Below are positions 23,345 through 34,929 of a stretch of DNA of 64,000 nt, in pieces. Origin of the DNA: Cenococcum geophilum 1.58. Its lineage: Eukaryota > Ascomycota > Dothideomycetes > Gloniales > Gloniaceae. How positions within the stretch are numbered: the first letter of the stretch is position 1; every line of letters begins with the position of its first letter. The stretch spans positions 2,666,001-2,730,000 of the forward strand of contig KV748183.1 in NCBI GenBank assembly GCA_001692895.1. The letters run 5' to 3'. Made by a program: the position numbers and the translations under genes. The notes beneath the pieces are model-generated. The model had not been told where the DNA came from, did not search any database, and saw nothing but the letters and a program-made list of their open reading frames with translations.

Positions 23345-24460
23345 TACGCGTTTTACTAAAGCTCTACTCGGAGCTCTGCTCGAAGCTCTACTTGAAGCCC
23401 TATATAGAGCTCTAAAGCTCTACTAATACGCAGCACTAATATACTAGGAAGGTTTTACAATCGGCCGTACAAACGCCTATATGACTAGTCGCTATATAAT
23501 CGTCTCTATGAACGGCTCTATAAATGTCGTACGATTGCCCGTACGAACGCCTATACAATTAATCGATTGATTAATTAATTACCTATACTAACGCCCGTAC
23601 GAACACCTATACAATTGATTAATTAAACGTCTCTATAAATGTCTACACGAACGCTTATATAAACGCCTGTATAAACGCCTATATAAAGCTCTGCTTAAAG
23701 CTCTATATAAAGCCCTTTATAAGGCCTTTAAAAATAAGCCTAAATGCAAGGTTTATATGGAGAAGCTCTATTAAAGCTCTGCTCGAAGCTCTACTTAAAG
23801 CTTTGCTTAAAGCTCTGCTTAAAGCTCTACTTAAAGCTCTGCTGTCGAACGGAGAATGACGTACTTATTACTGTTTGTGATACCTAGTACCCTATATCTT
23901 ATTACCCCGCTATTTACCATTATATATCTTATCGAATGTCTAATTACCTGTTTCCACTACTAAATAACAACGTAGTCGTCATTCTAGAGGCCTTAGAGCC
24001 ATACTTAATAAACATATAAGTCCTTATTTTCGGACCTTATTTTTAGGTCAATATCTGCTTAAAGCTCTGCTTAAAGCTCTGCTTAAAGCTCTGTATAAGG
24101 CTCTACTTAAAGCTCTGCTCGAAGCTCTATTAAGGCTCTATACGAAGCTCTTCTTAAACTTTACTTAAAAACTTTACGCGAGGCTCTGCTCGAAGCTCTA
24201 TACTTTACTTTACTTTAAGCTCTACTAATATGCAGCACTAATATACTAGAAGACCCTATAATCGTCTATATAAACGGCTCTACGATTAATTGATTTATTA
24301 ATTAATTGCCTATATAAACGCCTATATGAATGTCTGTACGTTTATATATCTATATATTTATACACCTACACGCCACACGTGGCTCTATATAAGGCTCTAC
24401 GCGAACCTCTATACGAAGCTCTATTAAAGCTCTATATGAGGCTCTGCCTAAAGCTTACCC
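23345..24460. repeat. 12-bp minisatellite arrays
   Basis: Arrays of a 12-bp unit (aaagctctgctt and variants, such as gaagctctgctc) occupy about 23345-23420, 23680-23842, 24054-24240 and 24370-24460. They are interspersed with a second 12-bp family (aacgcctatacg variants) at about 23460-23680 and 24260-24340. They lie entirely within the hAT element. Confidence 0.8.
23843..24053 (-). repeat. Solo LTR (copia-like, minus orientation) nested in the minisatellite
   Basis: On the plus strand it starts TGTCGAACGG and ends TTTAGGTCAATA. A perfect 5-bp TSD TCTGC flanks it (23838-23842 and 24054-24058), taken from the 12-bp repeat unit. The reverse complement shares tgacgactacgttgtt and ggctctaaggcc with the copy at 18883. 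Confidence 0.75.
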
Positions 24461-25079
24461 CCTGCTACAAAGTATGACGGAGGGATAGGATTTGCGAAGT
24501 AAATCCCTACTAACTAGTATCTATAGGTTAAACGTCTTTTTTTACTGGCAGTTTAATAACTCTTTTATATTAAGGGAGTCTAATATAGATATAAAAAGTA
24601 ATAAGTCTGCTTTAGAAGCTATAATATTTAATAATTTATCCGTATAATATTAAGTAAAAAAAATTTGATAAGGTGCCAAGAAGATCTGTAAATATTATAA
24701 ATATTGCCAATACTCGCCAATACTCGCCAATATTAATTAGTGCCAATATTGATTAATCTAATTAGCTAATATTAATATTAAAACCCTTACTAGGCGGTAA
24801 GGGTATATAAAAAAAAAAAAAATTTATTTCTATTTACTGCCTGATTTGGTCCCTCTTTTAAGTGTAGGCTTTTACCTTCTATATATAGGAAAAAGCCCCT
24901 AGTAGGGGGGAAACCTAAGTATATCCTTCTAGCTAGTCTTATACGCTCTGCCTTCGCTTAGTACCTTTGTATATTTAAGTATATAGCGTGCCTAGACCCT
25001 TATTAAGGCGCTTTAACTTTGGCTACGGTTTCTTCGGCTAGAGATATATATAGCTACCTTAGGAACACACTAGACTCCC

Positions 25080-26962
25080 TTTATCTATTAATTGTTCTTT
25101 AAAGTGCGCCGCGCCGAAATAAAGCATATCTACCTTCCCCTAGCCGTATTAAGTTATGTAGTTGCCCTATATATCTACAATTTTATTATTAAGTATAGAG
25201 ATCGCCGGGTAAAGCCACTAACTGTTTACCTATTTGCTAAAGGATAACCTACTAACTGGACTAAAGGCCGATAGGGCTATTAGTGAGCGCTATGGGTATC
25301 TTCCGCCTCTAAGACTTTAAAACTAAAGGCCACTAGGTATTAACTGCCTGGAGTAAGTTTTTAGAGCTAATATAGAGTCTTAATTAATAGAACTGTTCCT
25401 TTTTTATTTCCGCCGAATAGGAAATACGCTTAAGTAAGTCTTTCTTAGTATATAAGCGTTTAGTACTATAAACCTAGCTAACCTTAAGGCTATCCTGTCT
25501 ACTAACTTTAAAGGTCTATATAAAGCCTTAAAAATTATCTCTCGCCTGCCTGCTGCTAATTTTATTTAGACTAGGGTATGGGAGCGCGGCGATAGATTAC
25601 ACTCCCTATGTTTGGGGATGGTATCTTTACTTAGGAAGGCGCATTGTGGAAGCATTTACGAGAATTACTAAAGCCGTAGTTTTATTATAAGTAGTATGAT
25701 AACCTAGAAGTATTCTGGGAGGCTGTTAATAACCTTATTAATATTATCTCTTAAGAAGACAGCGTTGTTGACTTATAACCTCTTTTCTTCTATTTGACCC
25801 TAGATGTGATAACTAAGTTTTTTTTTAGAGAGTTAGTAAAAAGCCTAAAAGCTCTAGAATTGACTAGGGAGTAGATATTTGCTAATGCCTTTAATATAGT
25901 ACAGGCGTATGTGGTAAAGAGGTTTCGGCTTCTAGATCTCTACTGGCTTATTGGAGGAAAAAAGTTCTAGAACGCTTATAATAAGGTCTATTATTTTGTG
26001 GACTAGATTATAGATTGCAACCTCTCGCGAGATGTATAAGAGGAGGGGCAAAAATATGTCTTTTTAGACTCCCTTGCCTAGAATACCCCTAACCGTATAG
26101 TATTAAGGGGTTAGATAATTAACATTCTAACTATAGGAAGAGACACTATGGCCTGCCTTCTTTTGTGGATATTATAAGTGTACTCCTAATATGGCGTAAT
26201 GCTCCGCCTTTTCTACTCCTAATCTTTTGTACAGCTTCCTCTTTATTTAATATCTAAATGTTCTTACTAAACTAAGAGTAGAAATAGCTGTTGCGTATAA
26301 TGGTAGTGTAGAGTTATGCCGCACAGACCTCCGGAATATGGAATATCTTTAAAATGTTTTAAAAGAGAGTGAGTTCCCTAATAGTTAATCTATAGAATGT
26401 CACTAAAGAACGCAGCTCTTTAACTTTATTCTTCTGTTCCTATAAACACCCGCATAGCTTTAAGAACCACTATATTACCTATAGGCGGCGGCCTTAATAG
26501 AACTTCTTTTGTTCTAATTCCTAAGGGAACGGCTATAGTATATAGTGTCTATATAATATATAGACGACCTAACCTTTACGGGATAGACGCTAAGCTTTAT
26601 TGTCCTAAAAGATAGGATAAAGATATACTACTAAACTATAACAAAACCGACGTAAAATGGGGTTATTTACTATGCAATGGTGGTTTAAGGATATATCTAG
26701 GAAGTGAGCGCCCTTTACTGTCAGTTAAGCTAAGATTACTTCCTGATATTAATTTGTGCTTCCTTTTATAGTTAATTTTACGTTTATAGAAGCCGCCTAC
26801 GCAGTTATATGGATTATTTAGAGATTCTAGATAATTAAGTTACCTAATAGTGCGGTTATAGAATTAATAGGAGTGGGACAGCAGATAATAACTTTAGTAG
26901 TATCCGCTACGGAAGGCTGTAAAGTAAAGTTACGATAGTGTATAATAGATGCTGTACTATAA
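25080..26962 (+). pseudogene. CYP52-type cytochrome P450 pseudogene
   Basis: The N-terminus reads IKHIYLPLAVLSYVVALYIY, a membrane anchor. It is followed by family landmarks: FSTINLANLKAIL-like region near 25460, GIFTxEGALWKHLRELLKP at about 25630, DVITxFFFRELV at about 25815, the I-helix GRDTMACLLLW (26121-26155), the post-K region TILPIGGG near 26490, and a degraded haem loop NGGLRIYLG near 26680. In that loop the Cys ligand codon has become Tyr. The C-terminus TLVVSATEGCKVKLR is also typical. CYP52 enzymes hydroxylate n-alkanes and fatty acids at the ER. Parts lie in different frames, so introns or small indels exist. Confidence 0.85.
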
Positions 26963-27350
26963 CTGTTTAAGGCTAGTAAGAGGAGGATTAATTTACGGTG
27001 TTATATAATTAAATTTTATATATATATAATATAAGAATAGAGATAGCTAGTAGTATATAAGTTAAAAGCTTTTATAAATGTGCACGTTCCTGCCATGTAG
27101 TAGCGTTATAGTAACAATTTGTCTAGGTTTATAAAACCATTTTGCTAGTCAAGTTTAAGTATAATTTAGTTAATTTATATTGCAAATTAAATTTCACTAT
27201 CGCATTGCGTGGCTTACTATAGTTATAGTAGGAGATTAAGAATCTAGACTTTATAGCTAGTGACTCCCGACAGGACTTGAAAGTATAAGGTATAGAATTG
27301 GACCGAACGGAGGCTTTACTTTAATTTGGTAAAATCTTAACCTAATGGCG
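26963..27350. other. Spacer, AT-rich
   Basis: No coding signal recognised between the P450 and the gypsy LTR cluster. Confidence 0.4.
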
Positions 27351-27351
27351 C

Positions 27352-27443
27352 TATAACGGCGCTAGGGCCGTATTTCTGCTATATTCCATTATTCTACTAT
27401 TGGCTCGCTTATAACTAGCGCCTTAAGATATCTGTTTATACTA
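27352..27443 (+). repeat. Truncated gypsy LTR (5' part)
   Basis: Begins TATAACGGCGCTAGGG and parallels the first 90 bases of the LTR that starts at 27446, directly upstream of it. It appears to be a head-to-tail, truncated second copy. Confidence 0.6.
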
Positions 27444-27445
27444 CC

Positions 27446-27752
27446 TGTAACGGCACTAGGGGGCGTCACTTGCCAAATTCTGCTATAATACTGCCATATT
27501 CTGCCAACTAGTGCCTTAGCGGTTAGCCTATATATTTGTTTACGTCGGCCCTAGAACACCCCTTTCTTTCTCTTAGCTTAATATCTTTGTAATACAGCAT
27601 TCGTTTAAGCTTCACTTTAGAGGTATTTGTTTAAGCTATAACGCTACCTCTAACGACCTTCTCCTTTTTCTCCTTCTTCTCCTTAGCTCAGTATATTTGT
27701 ATTATAGCAATCCGCAAGCTTTACCTTAGAGGTATTTATGCAAGCCATTACA
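27446..27752 (+). repeat. Solo gypsy LTR
   Basis: Starts TGTAACGGCACTAGG and ends AGCCATTACA, giving TGTAA/TTACA terminal inverted repeats. It contains ctccttagctcagtat and two copies of a cttcactttagaggtatttg-like block. It is the same family as 3965-4150. No clear TSD. Confidence 0.75.
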
Positions 27753-27939
27753 GGCGCTAGATTATATTTCAAAACTTAGATTAAAATAGTTAGAGTTTTG
27801 TACTAATTATAGATAACTATTATATATATACATTATTTTTATTTTTAGTCTATTAAAAAGCTTTAAAGCTAAGTGTTTATAGGCTTTTGTTTTAAAAAAA
27901 AAACCCTTAATTTCATTCTCTACTCTTTATATCTTTAAG

Positions 27940-28480
27940 ATGTTATATTCTAATGCTATTATAAAAGTTACGTTAACTAAATCGCCTCTTAATATGAATA
28001 CGCTAAATATAGATACCAGCCCTATTTAAAATCAACTTCTAGAAATAAGAAAAAATATATAAAAGATAGAAAAAGATAACATCTAGCGCGCGGAAGACTA
28101 CCTTAGTATAGAACGCCGTATCTTTAATCTAGAACTAGAAAAGGAAATAAGACTTTCTATTAGTAAGCAGAATGATCTAGGGTAGTAGATTGGGTCTATA
28201 AGAGCGAAGTTTAAAAGGGATTATATTGAAGTTCTAGATTTAGTAGAGAAGCTTAAAAAGAAGGTTGCTAAGCTTTAAAGCAAGAGAGAAAAGTATTACG
28301 AATATCTTACCTGTTGCATCGAGTTCATTCTTAAAGGGAAAATGATATAAGTGCGTCGGTTAATAAATTATATTCGTCTAAGCACTTAAGAAGAATAGGA
28401 TAGAAGGTAGTTAATGTAAAACTCCTATGCTAGTTGTATATTTATACTAGAATATACCTCTAAGTTCTTTAATAAGGCCT
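27940..28480 (+). pseudogene. Coiled-coil protein pseudogene, unknown function
   Basis: From the ATG at 27940 the frame reads MLYSNAIIKVT, then LNMNTLNIDTSPI, followed by a long charged helix (ERRIFNLELEKEIRLSISKQ, then RDYIEVLDLVEKLKKKVAKL and KREKYYEYLT). Stops are at likely Gln codons only. Heptad spacing supports a coiled coil of about 100 residues. I do not recognise a family. Confidence 0.45.
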
Positions 28481-29591
28481 TATATATGGCCCAGTAAAGC
28501 TCTAGATAGAGCCTTACAGTATATAGGGGGAAGACCTCCTTAGGACTCCTAACCTCCTAGGCGTACCGCGTGCTCCATTTATATAGAGCTCCGTATACAG
28601 TTTGCCCTAGAGCTTCGTCCGCAAAGCTCCTTGCTAAGCTACTTATAAAATTCTCTACCTCTACGGAGCCTAGCTTGCTATAAAGTAGATATATTGCATA
28701 TAGGCAGAGCCCTCTAAAAAAATTATAAATTGGATTCTAGCTAGTTAAATGCAGGAAGATCCTCTATTCTGTATATAAGAATTATAAGAATTTAAAATCT
28801 AAGGAGTTGGTTTAGCGCGAGATAAAGAGCTAAATTTTTCTATTAGTTCCCTTCTCCTAAACCTAAACCTATATAGTAAAAACTAGTCTACAAATTATAT
28901 AGAAGGGCTGCTATTGAAGAAATACTTTAACTTTGTACTTCTAATCCTCAGTATATCTAGTAAAACTTTTACTTACTCTCTCTCTTAAGCCACAATATTT
29001 GGACGGGCTAAGAACTACTACTTATAGAACCTTAAACTTATATAGGAACTTAAGACGGATGGTTTTATGGATGGCAGTTTTATTATAATAGATGTAGTTA
29101 TAAAGAATCCTTGTATAGCGTAGGCCATCTAAGTATAGGACTCCGTACCGGATATCGCAGTAGTGATAATAATATAGATGTTTCTTAAAATACTAAGCTA
29201 TCCGGTAATCTTTATCTTGTGGATTTGCTAGGCGACAAATTGATATAACTAGAGACGTTGGGAAATGGACTATTTGATAGTAATTACTTTTTATAGCTAC
29301 TACAAAAACTTATATTCTATATCTTTTAATAAAAGAGGTAGGACTAGTTATAGACGGCCGTATATAACCGAATTAGAACCTTCTAAATATAATTTTAGGA
29401 TTTGAAATACTCTAAAAATCCTAAATAGTAACCTCTCTTTAGTAAATAAACTAAAGCAAAGCTATTTAAATTGTATTTCTAATTAGGTCTTTATAAATAG
29501 GACGTAGTATAGAAAACGTACGGGAAATAAGTAATTAGAAGGTTAATTAGAATATAGGTAGGCTAAAAGAGTTTAATCCTATTAAACCTAA
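28481..29591. other. Decayed region after the coiled-coil gene
   Basis: Short plus-strand runs can be read (for example GLRTGYRSSDNNIDVS near 29140, and NLYLVDLLGDKLI near 29210), which suggests one more broken gene. No family recognised. Confidence 0.3.
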
Positions 29592-29768
29592 TGTGACGGT
29601 GCTAGAGCGCGTTACTTACTAAGTTCTGCTATATTCTGCTACCTATTATACTGTTATATACTGTTAACACTAGCCCTCGCGACCCCCTTTCCTTCTCCTT
29701 AGCTTAGTATCTTTATTAGATAGTAATCCACAAGCTTCAGTTTAGAGGCATTTATGTGGGCCGTTATA
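29592..29768 (+). repeat. Solo gypsy LTR (177 bp) with TSD
   Basis: Starts TGTGACGGTGCTAG, ends GGGCCGTTATA and is flanked by a perfect 5-bp TSD CCTAA (29587-29591 and 29769-29773). Same family as 3965-4150 and 27446-27752. Confidence 0.85.
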
Positions 29769-29773
29769 CCTAA

Positions 29774-30290
29774 GGACTGGAGATATTAAGCAGACTAAGT
29801 GCGAGCACCCTTTTCTAAACAGTCACTCTTTAGCAGCTACTCCTTTTTAAGAATTCCTTATCCCCTTATTTAAAGTGAAAGAGTACCTAGACGCTTACTA
29901 TTACGATATATAGATTGAGCTTTTAAAGCCTCTATACGACCACCTATAAAGCTTTACCCCCAATATAACTACCTCTTTCCTTACCTCTCCTTCTTTACGT
30001 TATATCCTATATATAGAATATATTTCTAGCCTACAGTAGCTCTGCGTTCTTATACTTATAATTAGCTAAATCCTAATAAGACGACTACGGACGAGAGCAC
30101 CTCCCTAAATCTACTAGTACCTATTAAAACTAGCTTCTAGTTCCTCAATCTTGTCTATTAGATATAAATTTTAATTAAATATATAAGAAAGTAGCGTATA
30201 TAGCTACGGGATGCGCTAGTATAGGACTAGGAATACTTTTTTTTCTAGTTATCTCTAGTAAAGAAAGAATGACTAAAGGAGTTCTTACTT
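29774..30290. other. Decayed region, weak plus frame
   Basis: A plus frame near 29870-30100 (VKEYLDAYYYDI, then FTPNITTSFLTSPSLRYIL) is coherent for about 70 codons but not assignable. Confidence 0.3.
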
Positions 30291-30293
30291 TAT

Positions 30294-30872
30294 ATGTTAG
30301 TGGAACGAAGTCTAATAAGTAATTTTACTAATTCTAGCCTTTAGTTTTTACCTTTAGAGTATAAGTCTAAAAGTTTAAAGAATATAACAATTGGAATAAG
30401 ATACTTTTGTATAAGTTATATAAATGCTACATATTATAATCCACTTCCTATTTAAATTTCTTCACTATTAAGTAGCTTATTAACCTCTTATCCTATAAAC
30501 CAGCTTATTTCTTTAAATAACGCTTTAGCTGCACTTCTTTATAAAACAGCTGCAGGTTGCTTAATTATTAGTACTATACTTGCATTTTTCTTATGGTGTA
30601 TTTTAGCACTCTTACTTTCTATTTTATGATGTGGTATTAATCTATGGAATCCATTTCTTATTCCTATGTATATTGCATATAAAAGTGTTTTTTGTATAAT
30701 TTCTATATTTCCTTACTGTTTTATTTTAAAACTAATATACTCCACTACTTATTTATTACAACCTAATATTAAAGTAGAAAAGGGAGATATAGGGGTATTT
30801 TATATAGGGGTATCTTGTCTTAGTTTTTGTATGGTATTATTCGCAAGTATTACTCTATTATTAAGTAGGTAG
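30294..30872 (+). pseudogene. Multi-pass membrane protein, lightly mutated (Fig1/SUR7-like?)
   Basis: A single frame runs from the ATG at 30294 to the stop at 30872 (192 codons), with only three internal stops, at Gln- or Trp-type positions. From the last one onward it is open. Three hydrophobic segments are clear: AAGCLIISTILAFFLWCI, FCIISIFPYCFILKLIY and IGVSCLSFCMVLFASITLLL. The N-terminal part (ITIGIRYFCISYINATYYNP) resembles the extracellular loop of fungal Fig1-type calcium or mating membrane proteins, but this is a weak guess. Codons here still contain CpA (GCA, ACA, CAG), unlike the neighbours, so the region is younger or escaped RIP. Confidence 0.5.
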
Positions 30873-31500
30873 TATAGGTAGACGTCTATAGATCGCCTTA
30901 AATAGCTCTAGAGAATTAAGCTAAGATTAATCAAGCATATGCACTGGACGAGATCTCAGCTAATAGAAAGTTCTATTTAATTAGACCATATAACAATTTC
31001 ATTTCCTTAAGGACCCCTTATCCACTTATACTGTGTTACTCTCTCTTAGCTAGCAGCTACTTCGGCTTAAAAATATATTGCTTAGAATCTAATGTTCTAA
31101 GCAGAATCCTAGGCTCGCTATTATTGTTGTATAGTGTTAAGCACTAGCTAAGCGAGTCAAACTCCTCTTTTCTAGTATTATAGTTCCTTGAAGTTGAACT
31201 CATTAATACTCGTTTATTCTTCTAATAGAATAACCAGTAAAATAGTTGAAAAATATATAATTTAAATTGATTTTGCTTCATTGGAGTATAGAAGAGTAAA
31301 AATTATAATAAGCAATACTTTAAAGTATTTAGAACTTTCTTTATATCTTTTTTAATAAATATACTGGCTATTAAAGTTATAAATAGTAGACTTAGGTTTT
31401 ATAAATAGTTATAATTAAATATAGTTATATATAGGTTTTTTTATAATAATAGACTTACTTTTATTATTATAAATAATAGTTAAGTAATTTCCCTAATTTT
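30873..31500. other. AT-rich spacer
   Basis: No gene seen. A small perfect inverted repeat GCTTAGAA/TTCTAAGC occurs near 31080-31102. Confidence 0.4.
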
Positions 31501-31503
31501 ACT

Positions 31504-31990
31504 AGCAATATAAATTCTACTAATTCTACTAACTTAAAGATAGGTAACATAAGTGGAGTTGAGTGTTCTAGTAGTATATCTGGAACTATTCTTAATTTAT
31601 CGCAAATATAAAAGTCTAATATAAAGGTTTAAGGAGCTAAGGTAAAGCAAAAACGAGAGATATTATATAAAAGAATAAAGACCCTTTTTAAAAAAGCGGA
31701 CGAGTTACGATCTATAGCTGGGGCAAAAGTATTCTATATTCTAAACGTGTAAAATAAATAGTACTTTTACACGTCTATAGAGCAGTTATTATGGCCACTA
31801 ACTATAGAACAGCTTATACGTTGACGACCTTTGTCTAAAGATATCTTCTAACTAAATATAGAGTTAAATATATCTAGTGCCTACAAAGCTTACGCCAAAA
31901 GACTTTAAAAAAGAGAAGAATAACTAAATATAAAGAGAACGACCGGCATTTTCTATTAGCCCTTATGGTTTAGATAGCTAATTTAGTATT
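31504..31990 (+). pseudogene. MADS/SRF-like short protein pseudogene
   Basis: One frame reads SNINSTNSTNLKIGNISGVE, then KQKREILYKRIKTLFKKADE, LRSIAGAKVFYILNV and YFYTSIEQLLWP. This has the MADS-type order: basic helix, KKADEL, then a hydrophobic strand pair, as in fungal short MADS-like proteins. Stops are at likely Gln or Trp codons. The start codon is lost. The 3' end meets a minus-strand gypsy LTR. Confidence 0.5.
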
Positions 31991-32209
31991 ATAATTTAAA
32001 TAAATATCTCTAAACCGAAGCTTAAACGAATGCTATATTACAAAGATACTAAGCTAAGGAGAAGGAAAAGGGGTTGCTAAAACCGATGTAAATAAATATA
32101 TAGAGGTAACCGCTAAGGTGCTAGTAGTAGGCGAGCCAATTATAGGGTGTGGCAGAATATAATAGCATTTGGCAGAATTTAGTAGGTAACGTGCCCTAGT
32201 ACCGTTATA
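31990..32209 (-). repeat. Solo gypsy LTR, minus orientation
   Basis: The reverse complement begins TATAACGGTACTAGGGC and ends in a block matching the 3' end of 27446-27752 (ttagagatatttatttaa). It also contains ctaaggagaagg, the complement of ccttctccttag in the other copies. No clear TSD. Confidence 0.7.
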
Positions 32210-32229
32210 TATAGTTTACGCGTAGTAAC

Positions 32230-33620
32230 TTCTCTTAAAGTAAGCATAGCCCCTATTAAAGCTAGTGAAACAACTTATATATATTATATACGTTTCTCTT
32301 AAAGTAGACAGTATTTTGTAGCTACTTTAGGTATTAAGTATAGTTATATAAGAACTCTTTTTATTACCTAGGCTAATAGAAGTGGGTCTCTATATACTAA
32401 GACGTCTCTATATAAGACGTGGTGGTATATTACGCAGTTTATGTCTATAAATTACCCTCAGTGCCTCCGCTGCTAGAAGGAGCCGCAATTTCTTTAGTAG
32501 TTAGGAACCGTCCATAAGGACTACATAGTCGTCTCGTCACATCCTTATATCAGGATTTATACTAATATAGCTTTCGTCCTTTCCAAAACATGCTATTAAA
32601 TTATATACGAGCTTTACGTCTTACCAGAATCCAATTATACTGCTTTACGTTAACGTATAAGGGCTTAGCCTTAATAGTTTTAAGCTTAGGTAACTGTTTG
32701 TATTACTTAATTAAAAGTGCCTGCTAAGGATAATGAATTGCAGCACCGCTTTCCTGTGGGTTCCTCCGCCTCTATAGTATATTAGGTAAGAAATAACTTC
32801 CTTCCTTAACAAGTTCTGGCGATAGATCTGGCTTAATTTATGTTATAGTCACTAAGACATTTAAATATCCTACTAATTAACCTTAATCTTCACTAAGATA
32901 GTACTAACCCGCGGCAGAAGCTAACGTAACTTTTTATATATCCAGTCGAAATCCATATATATTAATAATTATATTTTCTTTAGAACTTAGGCATCGTGGG
33001 TTTTTCCAAATAGCGTATACTGGAGGCTTTTAATAGGCCAGGGGCTAAGGAACCTCTTATAGTATATAACTATTACTTAAGATTTTATTGCCTTGCTTTA
33101 CTAGAAGCTAATTCCTATATACTATTTACTATTGCTAATATTAGAGGTCTAGCTAATGTTTTAACGAGTACTGTAATAGACCTAAAAGATCTAAGATAGG
33201 CTGTTCCTCGCGCGTATAAGAGAGTGTAATAGCTGCATTATCTATAGTTGGTAGTGCTTATTATTAGGGTAAAATAAAAGCGTCCAGTTCTTATTTATTA
33301 ATATAAAGATTAGATAAAATGGCTAGACTAAGCGTAGACAAGGGTACAGGTTATAAATTCCGCTAGGCCTACGCTTCCTATATATACCCTAGGCTAACCC
33401 CTCCTTTTACAGCGCAGTAAATAGTATGGAGCGGCATGAAAAAAACGGATGGACAGCCTATAAATTTGTAATAAATCTCTACTACTAGGTTTTACTTCCT
33501 ATACTGCACTTAGTAATTAACTAGCTACCTAATATAGAGCTCTAGTATCTAGCATTAGTGTCTTAGCGGGGAGACAGTTAGCCCACCGCTCCCAATTCCA
33601 CGATCTTCGCCTTTAAATAT
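32230..33620 (+). pseudogene. Unidentified degraded gene(s), partly hydrophobic
   Basis: From about 32990 to 33600 a plus frame reads IPIYYLLLLILEV, then LFINIKIR, GYRLxIPLGLRFLYIP and INLYYxVLLPILHLVIN. Stops fall at likely Gln codons, and an integral membrane protein is possible. Upstream (32400-32900) other plus frames are readable in pieces. No family recognised. Confidence 0.3.
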
Positions 33621-33864
33621 CTGCATAAAAGAGCTTCTTAAGCCTATTGCCATTCTCTATAAATTTTTATTTTTTTAATCCCTCCTTATTATTCTTTCTA
33701 ATGCTTTTTGCTAGCCTTATAGATAAGGCTTAGGTGGATATAGTCATTACTAATGTCTTATTGGATGCCTTTTACTAAGACTAGTTATTAATTACGCCGT
33801 TATTGGAACCCTTACCTTATTAGGAGATGCCTATAATCAAGTCTTTTAAAATTAGTCTTCTAAA

Positions 33865-34929
33865 ATAAGCAAAGGGGTCCTCTTTAGCTCCTCCCTAGCT
33901 TCCCCTAATTATATTTTACAAGGCGAACCCAAAAATAGGACCACTAAATTATATATTAGAAAACCATATTTCCACCTCAATTCTATTATAGCGGATATTA
34001 ATAATAGCAAACCTTTTATTAAACCTAACCACTCCCTACAAAGCTATTACAATTCTCTTAAATCTTAAATAGGCTATAAACTTATACTTGGCGAAATACG
34101 TCACTGTGGCTATTATCTAATAGAAGCTAAATGGCCGTTTCTAATTACTAGGGCCCTTAGGGCAATAGAAGACCATCTATTTAACTCCCTAAATCTTAGC
34201 GCTAAAGCTATAGTACTTAACGCAGGATATAGAGTAGGATACGTTACAATATATATAGCAAAGAAAGGGTTACACGTTTTTAGAATTAACGTTATTAACC
34301 ATTACCTTATTAAGGCAAACAGAAATATTAAGGTGGAAAATTTTAAACAGCAAGTATCTGCCTAAAAGATGGACTACTATTATCTAGACGGCCTCTAGAA
34401 CAATTTAATTAACGGAGTTTATACTATAGAGACTCTTATATATGCAACAAATCTAGGATAAGTCTTATACGAGTTTTACTAAGTCCTTAAACTAGAGGGG
34501 TCCGTTATATTATATAAATACGATTTTAAATTTAGTAAAGCGCCTAAATACCTTAAAGATTCTATAAATAAAATTAATACTTTCACATCTATACCAGCAA
34601 ATAGGAAATTCAAAGAAGGAGTCCTACTGCAAATACTAGAGGATATAGGTTTTTAAAATGTTAAGGTATAAGACCTATCCGACAATATTAAGCCGATATT
34701 CCGTTTATTCTTCGCTATTACCTACCTGCCTTTTCTAATTATTCGGCTTTTTGGCCTTAAGAAATGGTTTATTAATACTGTTTTAGGTATAGAGGGCTAT
34801 AGGGGAAGAAACTATTGGAGGTATATTATTATAACCTATACAAAGCCAGTAATTTCTAAAGTTAATATACTATTAATTGATCTGGGCCTTCCAAAGGCTT
34901 AAGCGGTGTATAAAAATCTAGGCATTTAA
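33865..34929 (+). pseudogene. SAM-dependent methyltransferase, sterol C24-methyltransferase-like
   Basis: A single frame runs from about 33865 to the stop at 34929. It reads SYYNSLKSxIGYKLILGEIR, then SRALRAIEDHLF-like helix, motif I VLNAGYRVGYVTIYIA (34213-34260), DYYYLDGL, then TIETLIYATN and LYEFYxVLKLEGSVILYKYD. It ends in a membrane-associated stretch (FFAITYLPFLIIRLFG) and GYRGRNYWRYIIIT. The order (motif I, post-I, motif II/III, then a sterol-methyltransferase-like C-terminus) fits fungal Erg6-related methyltransferases, possibly from secondary metabolism. In motif I the expected Asp and Cys/Gly have become Asn, Tyr and Arg, as RIP would do. The start codon is unclear. Confidence 0.8.

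Larger units (their letters stand above)
22738..24792. mobile_element. hAT-type DNA transposon remnant (2,055 bp) with 8-bp TSD
   Basis: The left end CAGTGAGGTTTTTAATA and the right end (reverse complement) TAGTAAGGGTTTTAATA are inverted repeats, with matching subterminal copies of ATATTGGC. The flanks AGCGGTAA (22730-22737) and GGCGGTAA (24793-24800) form an 8-bp TSD with one RIP-type difference. Both the TSD length and the CAGnG end are diagnostic of hAT. No transposase is recognisable inside. The interior is minisatellite plus a nested LTR, so it is probably non-autonomous. Confidence 0.75.
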
